From an uncultured Clostridia bacterium (GTDB lineage: Bacteria > Bacillota > Clostridia > TANB77 > CAG-508), in the NCBI GenBank assembly GCA_910589185.1, contig CAJUSU010000039.1, positions 1 to 7,535 on the forward strand: 7,535 nt of DNA, in the 5' to 3' direction. The position numbers and the translations under genes were made by a program. Below the pieces are notes generated by a model. The model ran no database searches, was not told where the DNA came from, and saw only the letters and a list, made by a program, of their open reading frames with translations. This document shows, one piece after another, positions 1 to 5,234 of this stretch. Each line of letters starts with the position of its first letter. Position 1 is the first letter of the stretch.

Positions 1-51
1 ACGACCTACCGGGTATGAACCGGTTGCTCTAGCCAACTGAGCTACGTCGCC
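1..51 (-). tRNA. tRNA-Met (CAU), elongator type, 3' end cut off by window edge
   Basis: Reading the minus strand from 51, the first 51 nt fold as a tRNA: 7-nt acceptor strand GGCGACG, TA, D stem GCTC/GAGC around loop AGTTGGCTA, a perfect 5-bp anticodon stem ACCGG/CCGGT, loop TTCATAC, and variable loop AGGTC. The anticodon CAT lies at 17-15. The T arm and 3' acceptor strand lie outside the window. GGCGACGTAGCTCAG is typical of bacterial elongator tRNA-Met. The initiator usually starts CGCGG and has GGG/CCC in its anticodon stem, which is not seen here. A tRNA-Ile2 with modified CAU is less likely from the acceptor sequence. The gene has its own consensus promoter upstream and may head a tRNA cluster beyond the window. 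Confidence 0.95.
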
Positions 52-104
52 ATTTATTTTATTACTAACATAACATTGACTATTGCTATGTGAGTACGCT
101 TAAT

Positions 105-133
105 ATTATAAGCTCCTCTTGTACTTTTGTCAA
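105..133 (-). promoter_or_regulatory. Consensus sigma-A promoter for tRNA-Met
   Basis: On the minus strand TTGACA (133-128) and TATAAT (110-105) are separated by exactly 17 bp, a perfect match to the vegetative consensus. Transcription should start near 98, giving a leader of about 46 nt before the mature tRNA 5' end at 51. A perfect promoter fits the strong constitutive expression expected of a tRNA gene. It lies just after a terminator, so the tRNA is transcribed independently of the upstream protein gene. Confidence 0.9.
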
Positions 134-145
134 GAGTAAGAAAAG

Positions 146-172
146 AAAAAGTTGAGGAAATCTCAACTTTTT
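146..172 (-). terminator. Rho-independent terminator after the 98-residue gene (possibly bidirectional)
   Basis: A perfect stem GTTGAG/CTCAAC (151-156 with 162-167) around loop GAAAT is extended by an A5/T5 pairing (146-150 with 168-172). On the minus strand the stem runs into a T-rich tail (TTTTTCTTTTC), 20-47 bp after the stop codon of the 98-residue gene. The same palindrome also has a T tail on the plus strand, but there is no plus-strand gene to its left in the window. Confidence 0.8.
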
Positions 173-192
173 TCTTATTTCTTTTATTTTTG

Positions 193-489
193 TTATATTT
201 CTCTTCCTTCTTGTCCTCTTGTAGTTTCCTTCTTTTCAGCTGCTTCCATAGCCTTTGCAGTATCTATTTCTGCCTTTTCTACAATTCCTCCTGATTTTCC
301 ACCCTTAGGAGCAGAACTAGAAACATAGAAATTTCTTTCTAAAGCATCTACCCTACCTAATGATTCTTTTAATTCTTTCATTTTAGGGTCTTCACTTCTT
401 TCTATGTCTACTTCCTCTTCTGGACAATCTACATCTATAAATATCATTCTCAAGAAACTTAAAATACCATTTTTCTCTCTTACTCTCAT
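193..489 (-). CDS. Hypothetical 98-residue charged protein
   Basis: I do not recognise this protein. It begins ATG at 489 behind a good ribosome binding site (GGAGG, 10 nt upstream), has its own near-consensus promoter and ends in TAA before a terminator, so it is very likely a real gene. The N-terminus has a short hydrophobic stretch (about residues 9-20, GILSFLRMIFID), too short and too charged around it for a confident membrane anchor or signal peptide. Residues 24-52 are acidic and probably helical. Residues 57-69 form a Ser/Gly/Lys-rich linker, and the tail (70-98) is Ala/Glu/Lys-rich and probably helical or disordered. There is one cysteine, C22. It follows rpoD by 125 bp with no strong terminator between, so some readthrough from the dnaG-rpoD operon is possible. 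No function can be assigned. Confidence 0.8.
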   Translation of the reverse strand: MRVREKNGILSFLRMIFIDVDCPEEEVDIERSEDPKMKELKESLGRVDALERNFYVSSSAPKGGKSGGIVEKAEIDTAKAMEAAEKKETTRGQEGREI

Positions 490-532
490 ATTTTTTCTTC
501 CTCCATAGGTTTATTTTCCCATCACATACTAT

Positions 533-561
533 ATTATACCACATTTTTCCTATAAAATCAA
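533..561 (-). promoter_or_regulatory. Sigma-A promoter of the 98-residue gene, extended -10
   Basis: The minus strand shows TTGATT (561-556), a 17-bp spacer and TATAAT (538-533), with TGG directly before the -10 giving an extended TGnTATAAT element. The predicted start is near 526, leaving a leader of about 36 nt that holds the GGAGG ribosome binding site. This is strong evidence that the small gene downstream is expressed in its own right. Confidence 0.85.
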
Positions 562-569
562 GCCTTTGG

Positions 570-582
570 AGCTAAGTTAGCT
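570..582. repeat. 13-bp palindrome AGCTAA-G-TTAGCT upstream of the -35
   Basis: A perfect inverted repeat with a single-base centre lies 8 bp upstream of the -35 of the promoter for the 98-residue gene. The one-base centre makes it poor as an RNA hairpin but suitable for a dimeric DNA-binding protein. It is short, and this AT-rich DNA yields such palindromes by chance, so an operator role is only a suggestion. Confidence 0.35.
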
Positions 583-614
583 GTCAATCAAATAGAGATG
601 AAACAATGTGTATC

Positions 615-1880
615 TTAGTTCATGTAATCTTTTAGCTTTTTGCTCCTGCTTGGATGTCTTAATTTTCTTAATGCTTTTGCTTCAATTTGTCTAATTCTTT
701 CACGTGTAACCATGAATTCTTTTCCCACTTCTTCTAGAGTACGTGCTTTTCCATCTTCTAATCCAAATCTTAATTTTAAAACTTTCGCTTCCCTTGGAGT
801 TAATGTATTCATTACTTCTTCCAATTGCTCACGAAGTAAGGTATAAGCTGCTGAATCTTGTGGTGCTGGGCTGTCCTCATCTTGAATAAAATCTCCTAAA
901 TGACTGTCGTCTTCTTCACCTATTGGTGTCTCTAATGATACTGGATCTTGTGCTATTTTTTGAATCTCCATAACTCTTTCTACTGGTATTTCCATTTCTG
1001 CTGCTATTTCCTCTGGTGATGGCTCACGTCCATTTTGTTGTAACAAATGTCTTGAAGTTCTAATCAATTTATTAATTGTTTCTACCATATGAACAGGAAT
1101 ACGGATAGTTCTTGCTTGATCTGCTATTGCTCTTGTAATAGCTTGTCTAATCCACCAGGTTGCATAAGTACTAAACTTAAATCCTTTTGTATAATCGAAT
1201 TTTTCTACTGCTTTAATTAATCCCATATTGCCTTCTTGAATTAAATCTAAGAAAAGCATTCCTCTTCCTACATATTTTTTAGCAATACTAACTACTAATC
1301 TTAAGTTAGATTCTGTTAATCTTTGCTTTGCTTCTTCACTACCTGCCAAAATTTCTGTTGCTAATTCCAACTCTTGTTCATAAGTTAAAAGTGGAATTTT
1401 TCCAATTTCTCTTAAATACATTCTAACAGGATCATCTATACTAACTCCTTCAATGTTAGTTAAGTCAATTTCTTCTAACTTAATATCTTCCACATCTTGT
1501 AGATCTTCTAAATCTGGTTCTACATCTAAGTCATCATCTTGTAAAACACTCACACCTAAGTCCTCAAAAGCATCGAATACTTTATCTATTTGGTCTGGGT
1601 TAGTATCTTCTAATTCATTTGCAAGCTCTCCATAAGTAATCTTTCCATTTTCTTTCGCTTTTTTTAAAATAGTTTCTACTTTTGCTTTGCTTACTTCATC
1701 TATTTCTTTTTTGTTATCTGCTTTTTTTTCTTCTTTTTCAGCTTTTAAGTTAGTCTCTTCCTTCTTTTCTATTTTTTTCTCTTCCTTCTTTTCTCCCTTT
1801 TGAGTTTCTTTATTTTCTACTGTTATCTTCTTTACTTTTTTGTTTTCTTCTGCTGGCTCTTTGTTTTCTACTTTTTTCAT
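615..1880 (-). CDS. rpoD: RNA polymerase primary sigma factor (sigma-A / sigma-70)
   Basis: Housekeeping sigma factor that directs RNA polymerase to -10/-35 promoters. Domains in the 421 residues: a Lys/Glu-rich extension (about 1-60); region 1.1 (about 64-112, KVETILKKAKENGKITYGEL); an acidic linker (114-140); region 1.2 (about 148-180, DDPVRMYLREIGKIPLLT); region 2 (about 184-260) with the core-binding part LRLVVSIAKKYVGRGM and the -10 recognition segment TYATWWIRQAITRAI; region 3 (about 262-340); and region 4 (about 355-411) with the -35-binding helix-turn-helix VTRERIRQIEAKALRKLRHP. All diagnostic motifs are intact. The ATG at 1880 has AGGAGG with a 7-nt spacer. Only 11 bp separate it from the dnaG stop, and the ribosome binding site overlaps that stop, so the two genes form an operon with likely translational coupling. 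The charged N-terminal extension is the only unusual part. Confidence 0.98.
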   Translation of the reverse strand: MKKVENKEPAEENKKVKKITVENKETQKGEKKEEKKIEKKEETNLKAEKEEKKADNKKEIDEVSKAKVETILKKAKENGKITYGELANELEDTNPDQIDKVFDAFEDLGVSVLQDDDLDVEPDLEDLQDVEDIKLEEIDLTNIEGVSIDDPVRMYLREIGKIPLLTYEQELELATEILAGSEEAKQRLTESNLRLVVSIAKKYVGRGMLFLDLIQEGNMGLIKAVEKFDYTKGFKFSTYATWWIRQAITRAIADQARTIRIPVHMVETINKLIRTSRHLLQQNGREPSPEEIAAEMEIPVERVMEIQKIAQDPVSLETPIGEEDDSHLGDFIQDEDSPAPQDSAAYTLLREQLEEVMNTLTPREAKVLKLRFGLEDGKARTLEEVGKEFMVTRERIRQIEAKALRKLRHPSRSKKLKDYMN

Positions 1881-1887
1881 TTTTCGG

Positions 1888-1894
1888 CCTCCTA
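1888..1894 (-). promoter_or_regulatory. rpoD ribosome binding site fused to dnaG stop codon
   Basis: The minus strand reads TAGGAGG: the TAG stop of dnaG (1894-1892) overlaps the AGGAGG ribosome binding site of rpoD (1893-1888), 7 nt before the rpoD ATG. A ribosome finishing DnaG covers the rpoD site, so coupled translation is likely. Confidence 0.85.
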
Positions 1895-3676
1895 CTTTAT
1901 CTTTGCCAATTTTAAAATAACTTCATTTAATTCATTTTCTAATTGGCCCATATTCTGCGTGCTATCTCCATCTAGCTCCTTCAATATCTGATTTCTTCTT
2001 TGTACTAGTCTTTCTTTTTCATAAATACTAATTAAATCATCTATTGCCTTGTCAACATCTGTAATTTCAAAATCATATGCCATAATTTCTGTTAAATGGC
2101 TAATCATATTTTCTTCTTCAAATTTGTCTAATATTTGACTAGTATTACTATTTCCTTTTTCTAATTCTTCATACAATTTTTTTAAGATTACTTTATTTAA
2201 TGAATGTTGAAAGTTTTCAGGTAAAATTACTTCTTTTAGTCTGCTATATGCTTTTGCTTCTTCATTAATCAATAAATAGATAACCATATTTTCTCTTTTA
2301 ATGACTGCATCAGAAACTTCTTGATTCTTTTCTTGTTTTTTCTCTGTCATTACACGTACTGGTCTCTCCAACTTCTTTGTTCCTGAATTTCCTGCATACA
2401 TTAATTTATTAATTTCTGCTTGTATAGCTTCCTTTGATATTTTATAGTCTTTAGAAAGTTTTTCCACATAAATTTCTCTTTCCATTTGATTACTTACTTT
2501 TGCTAAAATTTTTGCAATTTCATTCAAAAATTTAATTTTGTCATTCGTTACTTCTAAATTCAAATCTTTTTTAAGAATTTTTACTTTAAATTCTACTAAA
2601 GAAATAGCATTTTCTACACATTTTTGAAATCTCTCTGGTCCATATTTTACAACGTATTCGTCTGGATCTTTTGCTCCTTCAATTTGCAAAACTCGAAGAT
2701 CACATCCCATATTTTGCAAAATTTCCATTCCTCTTAAAATAGCACTTTGCCCAGCACCATCTGCATCATATCCTAAAATGACCTTTTCACTATGTCTTCT
2801 AAGCAACCTACCTTGTGCTTCTGTCAAAGCTGTTCCTAGAGACGCTACTACATTTGTGATACCTCTTTGGTATAAAGAAATAGCATCCATGTAACCTTCT
2901 ACAATAATAATTTGTTTCGTATCATGTCGCTTTGCTACATTTAATCCGAATAAGTGTCTACCTTTGCTATATACAATATTTTCTGGTGAATTGATATATT
3001 TTGGCTTACTATCATCCAACACCCTACCACCAAAGGCAATTACTTTATCTCTAACATCTTGTATTGGAAACATAAGTCTTTTTCGAAAACTATCCATAAA
3101 CTTACCATCTGGAGTCTTCTTTATAAGACTAGATGCTAACATTTCCTCTTCTGTATAACCTTTTGCTTTTAATATTTGATATAACTCGTCAAAATTCCCC
3201 GCATATCCTATTAAAAAAGCTTTTAAGGTATTATTATCTAGCTTCCTTTTCTTAATATACTCTTGTGCTGCTTTTGACGTTGGCTTGTATAAATTTTCGT
3301 GATAAAATTCTGCTGCAATTTGATTAATTTCATAAACTTTTGATTTTAATCTTGCTGTTTTTTCATCTTCGCTATTATCTAAAGTTGGTAATTCGATATT
3401 AGCTCTTTCTGCTAGAAGTTCTAATGTTTCTTTAAAGTTAATGCTTTCAATTTTACTAACAAAATGAATTACATTTCCACCTGCATTGCAACCAAAGCAA
3501 TGAAATATTTGCTTGTCTGGCGAAACAGCAAAAGAAGGAGATTTTTCTTTATGAAATGGACATAATCCAAAAAAATTTCTCCCACTTCTTTTTAAAGTAA
3601 CATATTGTGAAATAACATCTACAATATCATTATTACTTCTAATTTCTTCAATTAGCTCATCACTATATTTTACCAA
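1892..3676 (-). CDS. dnaG: DNA primase DnaG, TTG start
   Basis: Synthesises RNA primers for the lagging strand and works with the replicative helicase. The 594 residues are the usual length. An N-terminal CHC2 zinc domain has ligands C39, H42, C60 and C63 (CPFHKEKSPSF, FHCFGCNAGGN). The catalytic core includes the basic motif RKRLMFPI (198-205) and the TOPRIM fold with E260 in IIIVEGYMDA, D304/D306 in GYDADGAG, and KDPDEY (336-341). A divergent helical C-terminal part (about 455-594) is the probable helicase-interaction domain. No ATG can serve as the start: the next Met in frame is residue 180, and an in-frame TAG lies upstream. The TTG at 3676 gives MVKYSDELIEEIRSNNDIVDVI, which fits the family N-terminus. 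The ribosome binding site is weak (AAAGG, about 13 nt away) and may be partly paired. It is the first gene of the dnaG-rpoD operon. Confidence 0.97.
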   Translation of the reverse strand: MVKYSDELIEEIRSNNDIVDVISQYVTLKRSGRNFFGLCPFHKEKSPSFAVSPDKQIFHCFGCNAGGNVIHFVSKIESINFKETLELLAERANIELPTLDNSEDEKTARLKSKVYEINQIAAEFYHENLYKPTSKAAQEYIKKRKLDNNTLKAFLIGYAGNFDELYQILKAKGYTEEEMLASSLIKKTPDGKFMDSFRKRLMFPIQDVRDKVIAFGGRVLDDSKPKYINSPENIVYSKGRHLFGLNVAKRHDTKQIIIVEGYMDAISLYQRGITNVVASLGTALTEAQGRLLRRHSEKVILGYDADGAGQSAILRGMEILQNMGCDLRVLQIEGAKDPDEYVVKYGPERFQKCVENAISLVEFKVKILKKDLNLEVTNDKIKFLNEIAKILAKVSNQMEREIYVEKLSKDYKISKEAIQAEINKLMYAGNSGTKKLERPVRVMTEKKQEKNQEVSDAVIKRENMVIYLLINEEAKAYSRLKEVILPENFQHSLNKVILKKLYEELEKGNSNTSQILDKFEEENMISHLTEIMAYDFEITDVDKAIDDLISIYEKERLVQRRNQILKELDGDSTQNMGQLENELNEVILKLAKIK

Positions 3677-3679
3677 TTT

Positions 3680-3696
3680 AGAAACGCTACCTTTCT
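3680..3696 (-). promoter_or_regulatory. Small hairpin around the weak dnaG ribosome binding site
   Basis: On the transcript AGAAA (3696-3692) can pair with TTTCT (3684-3680), putting GGTAGCG in the 7-nt loop. The only Shine-Dalgarno-like sequence for dnaG, AGAAAGG, is therefore split between stem and loop. With the TTG start 4 nt further on, this suggests low translation of primase. Five AT-rich base pairs are weak, so the structure is tentative. Confidence 0.35.
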
Positions 3697-3722
3697 ATCT
3701 CTTATCCTCTCAATCTCTTATC
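3697..3722 (-). repeat. Direct repeat of GATAAGAGAT in the dnaG leader
   Basis: Two exact 10-bp copies (3722-3713 and 3706-3697 on the minus strand) are separated by TGAGAG, giving a 16-bp period. They lie in the purine-rich leader just upstream of the dnaG translation start. They may be a small tandem duplication or paired binding sites; nothing in the sequence decides. Confidence 0.5.
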
Positions 3723-3726
3723 ACAA

Positions 3727-3756
3727 AGTATATTATTTTACTTATCTCACTATTAA
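3727..3756 (-). promoter_or_regulatory. Candidate promoter for dnaG-rpoD
   Basis: The best -10 close to dnaG is TATACT (3732-3727), with TTAATA (3756-3751) 18 bp upstream as a 4/6 -35. An alternative is TTGTCA, a 17-bp spacer, then TATCTT about 70 bp further upstream. Neither is as good as the other promoters in this window, so the dnaG-rpoD operon probably has a weaker or regulated promoter in this gap. Confidence 0.35.
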
Positions 3757-3833
3757 GTTGCATTAGTATTCTTATTATTATATTATTCGACAAAAAAAAG
3801 ATAAATCCTTCTTTACAATTTGACAATTCCATT

Positions 3834-3888
3834 TTTTGTCAGTTAAGGGACACATGTCAGTTAAACTAACGTCCCCAAACTGACAAAA
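3834..3888. repeat. 55-bp nested palindrome, REP/MITE-like
   Basis: Perfect 11-bp outer arms TTTTGTCAGTT (3834-3844) and AACTGACAAAA (3878-3888) enclose inner arms GGGAC (3847-3851) and GTCCC (3871-3875). These enclose a near-perfect small palindrome GTCAGTT-A-AACTAAC (3856-3870). TGTCAGTT therefore occurs twice directly (3837, 3855), once inverted, and once as a degenerate inverted copy. As RNA or single-stranded DNA it would fold into a long hairpin on either strand. No T tail follows it on either strand, so it is not a classical terminator. GGGAC/GTCCC palindromes of this shape are seen as dispersed intergenic repeats in many Clostridia. That this is one of them is inference from one copy. 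Confidence 0.6.
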
Positions 3889-3920
3889 CAATAACAGTGT
3901 AACCTTTTTGGGTTACACTG
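3885..3920 (-). terminator. Terminator after carD
   Basis: A perfect 10-bp stem CAGTGTAACC/GGTTACACTG (3911-3920 with 3895-3904) with a 6-nt loop starts 10 bp after the carD stop. On the minus strand the tail is TTATTGTTTT, a broken T tract running into the nested palindrome. This should separate carD transcription from dnaG. Confidence 0.75.
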
Positions 3921-3930
3921 CTTAGATTTA

Positions 3931-4509
3931 TTATAAATTGGTTGTTCCTTCATTGCTATCAAATGGAATGAATTTATTAACCATACTTGTATTTAAATCA
4001 ATTTCTTCATGTGGTGTTCTATACTCATCAAATGATAGACTTATCTTATTATCAATTAGTTCTTCTACTTCTTCTTGTGAAGCATGTTCTGCTAAAACTA
4101 ATTCACTAACTAAAATTTGTTTTGCATTGGAAAGCATCTTCTTTTCACCAGTAGATAATCCTTTTTCTTTTTGTTTAAAAGCAAGATTTCTAACAACATC
4201 TGCAATCTCGTATACATCTCCACTTTTCATTTTTTCCATATTATCTCTATATCTTTTATTCCAATTTTGAGACATTTCTGTTTCGTCCTCTCCCAAAATA
4301 GAAATAACTTTTTCTGCTTCTTCTTTTCCTATTATATTTCTTACGCCAATTTGTTCTGCTTTTGCTGTTGGAACCATTACTTTTACTTCTCCTGGCATTT
4401 TAATAATATAATAAGCTTGGTTTTCTCCTAGAATATTTTTTTCTTCTATTGCATCTATTGTACCTGCTCCGTGCATTGGATATACAATTTTATCACCTAC
4501 ATTAAACAT
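3931..4509 (-). CDS. carD: CarD/CdnL-family RNA polymerase-binding transcription regulator
   Basis: Family members bind the RNA polymerase beta subunit through an N-terminal Tudor-like domain and stabilise open promoter complexes of the primary sigma. The 192-residue protein starts MFNVGDKIVYPMHGAG, the family's hallmark N-terminus; the RNAP-interaction domain spans about 1-60 and a helical DNA-binding domain about 65-160. It contains NWNKRYRDNMEKMKSGD, with W83 matching the conserved Trp that contacts the upstream edge of the -10 region, and KGLSTGEKKML. The ATG at 4509 is chosen over the in-frame ATG at 4527: AAGGAGG lies 6 nt before 4509, inside the longer reading, and the extra MGRRAY is not part of the family. 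The last 30 or so residues are a less conserved acidic tail. It has its own strong promoter and a terminator, so it is monocistronic, immediately upstream of dnaG-rpoD. Confidence 0.95.
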   Translation of the reverse strand: MFNVGDKIVYPMHGAGTIDAIEEKNILGENQAYYIIKMPGEVKVMVPTAKAEQIGVRNIIGKEEAEKVISILGEDETEMSQNWNKRYRDNMEKMKSGDVYEIADVVRNLAFKQKEKGLSTGEKKMLSNAKQILVSELVLAEHASQEEVEELIDNKISLSFDEYRTPHEEIDLNTSMVNKFIPFDSNEGTTNL

Positions 4510-4515
4510 GTAAGC

Positions 4516-4522
4516 CCTCCTT
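4516..4522 (-). promoter_or_regulatory. Ribosome binding site that fixes the carD start at 4509
   Basis: AAGGAGG on the minus strand (4522-4516) is 6 nt before the ATG at 4509. It lies inside the reading frame opened by the upstream ATG at 4527, which has no purine-rich site of its own. This shows the shorter 192-residue protein is the real one. Confidence 0.9.
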
Positions 4523-4547
4523 CCCATTTGCCAAATAAATTAGTTAG

Positions 4548-4573
4548 TTAAGAACGGGATTGTCTCTTCTTAA
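4548..4573 (-). promoter_or_regulatory. Inverted repeat at the 5' end of the carD leader
   Basis: TTAAGAA (4573-4567) and TTCTTAA (4554-4548) on the minus strand can form a 7-bp stem with a 12-nt loop. It begins about 5 nt after the predicted transcription start near 4578, in a leader of about 68 nt. It may be a 5' stabilising hairpin or an operator. The evidence is only the symmetry and position. Confidence 0.35.
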
Positions 4574-4584
4574 ACCACATAACT

Positions 4585-4613
4585 ATTATACTACAAAATT
4601 TGGTAAAAGTCAA
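4585..4613 (-). promoter_or_regulatory. Sigma-A promoter of carD
   Basis: TTGACT (4613-4608), a 17-bp spacer and TATAAT (4590-4585) on the minus strand give 11 of 12 consensus bases. It lies in the dut-carD gap and indicates strong, independent expression of the regulator. Confidence 0.88.
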
Positions 4614-4702
4614 AGCCTTTACGATTACTTTTTTCTTATATTTTCCTTAATTTCCTTTATTTGCAAGCTTTTCCAAGATTTAATATTTTTTTATGTTGCT
4701 AT

Positions 4703-5164
4703 CTATTTGTTAGTTGAACCAAACCCTCCTGTTCTTTCTCCTTCAGCGTTGTCGTTATCTATTACTTCAAATTTTTGAAAGATAGCTTGCCCAATACATT
4801 CTCCTTTTTTAATTTCTATATCTTCTGCTTTTATGTTGAAAAATGCAAACATAAAATGCCCATCATTATCTGGGTTTTCATAATAATCCGCATCTATAAT
4901 TCCTACACTATTTGCCATTACTAATCCTTTTTTCTTTGGATTAGAACTTCTGTTGCAAAGCATCATATATTCTCCTTCTGGCATATATGCTTTTAGTCCA
5001 GTCTTAATTAATGTTGGAGCTTGTCCTAATTTAAATGCTGGTATAATACAATCTTCTGCTGCTTCTACATCATAACCTGCTGAATATTTCGTTTTTCTAA
5101 CTGGTATATGAATATCACTATTTTCAAAACCTTTTGCCACTTCAAATCCTCTTATTTTTTCCAT
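4703..5164 (-). CDS. dut: Deoxyuridine 5'-triphosphate nucleotidohydrolase (dUTPase)
   Basis: Hydrolyses dUTP to dUMP and pyrophosphate, keeping uracil out of DNA and supplying dUMP for thymidylate synthesis. It is normally a trimer with active sites at subunit interfaces. All five motifs of the trimeric family are visible in the 153 residues: AGYD (29-32), RSSNPKKKGL (72-81), NSVGIIDADY (85-94) with the catalytic Asp at 91, GECIGQAIF (121-129) and the C-terminal RTGGFGSTNK (144-153) that closes over the nucleotide. Motif 3 continues YENPDNDGH, longer than the common DYRGE form and like some Gram-positive and phage enzymes. The ATG at 5164 has AAAGGAAG about 8 nt upstream. An extended -10 promoter lies directly upstream. 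I see no convincing terminator after it. No phage genes are adjacent, so it looks like the housekeeping copy. Confidence 0.95.
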   Translation of the reverse strand: MEKIRGFEVAKGFENSDIHIPVRKTKYSAGYDVEAAEDCIIPAFKLGQAPTLIKTGLKAYMPEGEYMMLCNRSSNPKKKGLVMANSVGIIDADYYENPDNDGHFMFAFFNIKAEDIEIKKGECIGQAIFQKFEVIDNDNAEGERTGGFGSTNK

Positions 5165-5193
5165 TTTATTTTCTTCCTTTCTCTTTTTTCGCC

Positions 5194-5202
5194 ATTATAT
5201 CA
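5194..5202 (-). promoter_or_regulatory. Extended -10 promoter of dut
   Basis: TGATATAAT on the minus strand is a perfect extended -10 element. The hexamer 17 bp upstream (TTCCTT) is a poor -35, so the promoter would rely on the TG contact. The predicted start is near 5187, giving a leader of about 22 nt with the ribosome binding site. This implies dut need not depend on the upstream gene. Confidence 0.65.
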
Positions 5203-5234
5203 CAAGTTTTTTTAAAAAGGAATACTTTAATATT

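Noticed and set aside
1..51. Initiator tRNA-fMet or tRNA-Ile2
   Set aside because: The acceptor start GGCGACG and the ACCGG/CCGGT anticodon stem fit elongator Met; the initiator's CGCGG start and G-C-rich anticodon stem are absent. The missing 3' end prevents a full check.
583..614. Terminator directly after rpoD
   Set aside because: No stem of useful length with a T tail is present; readthrough into the 98-residue gene is possible.
640..846. Plus-strand open frame opposite rpoD
   Set aside because: It lies wholly inside the conserved region 4/3 coding sequence of rpoD on the other strand, has no ribosome binding site or promoter, and its product is low-complexity Ser/Asn/Leu.
3834..3888. 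Nested palindrome as a classical intrinsic terminator or CRISPR unit
   Set aside because: No T tract follows the stem on either strand and carD already has its own terminator. Only two direct TGTCAGTT copies occur, without regular repeat-spacer spacing.
3938..4431. Overlapping plus-strand frames opposite carD
   Set aside because: They mirror the carD coding sequence, are Phe/Ser/Ile-rich as expected from antisense of Lys/Glu-rich genes, and lack start signals.
4614..4702. Terminator after dut
   Set aside because: The AT-rich stretch contains only a short AAGCTT palindrome and no stable stem followed by a T tract on the minus strand.
4560..4778. Plus-strand frame spanning the dut-carD gap
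   Set aside because: It covers the carD promoter and the end of dut on the opposite strand; no binding site and a composition typical of shadow frames.
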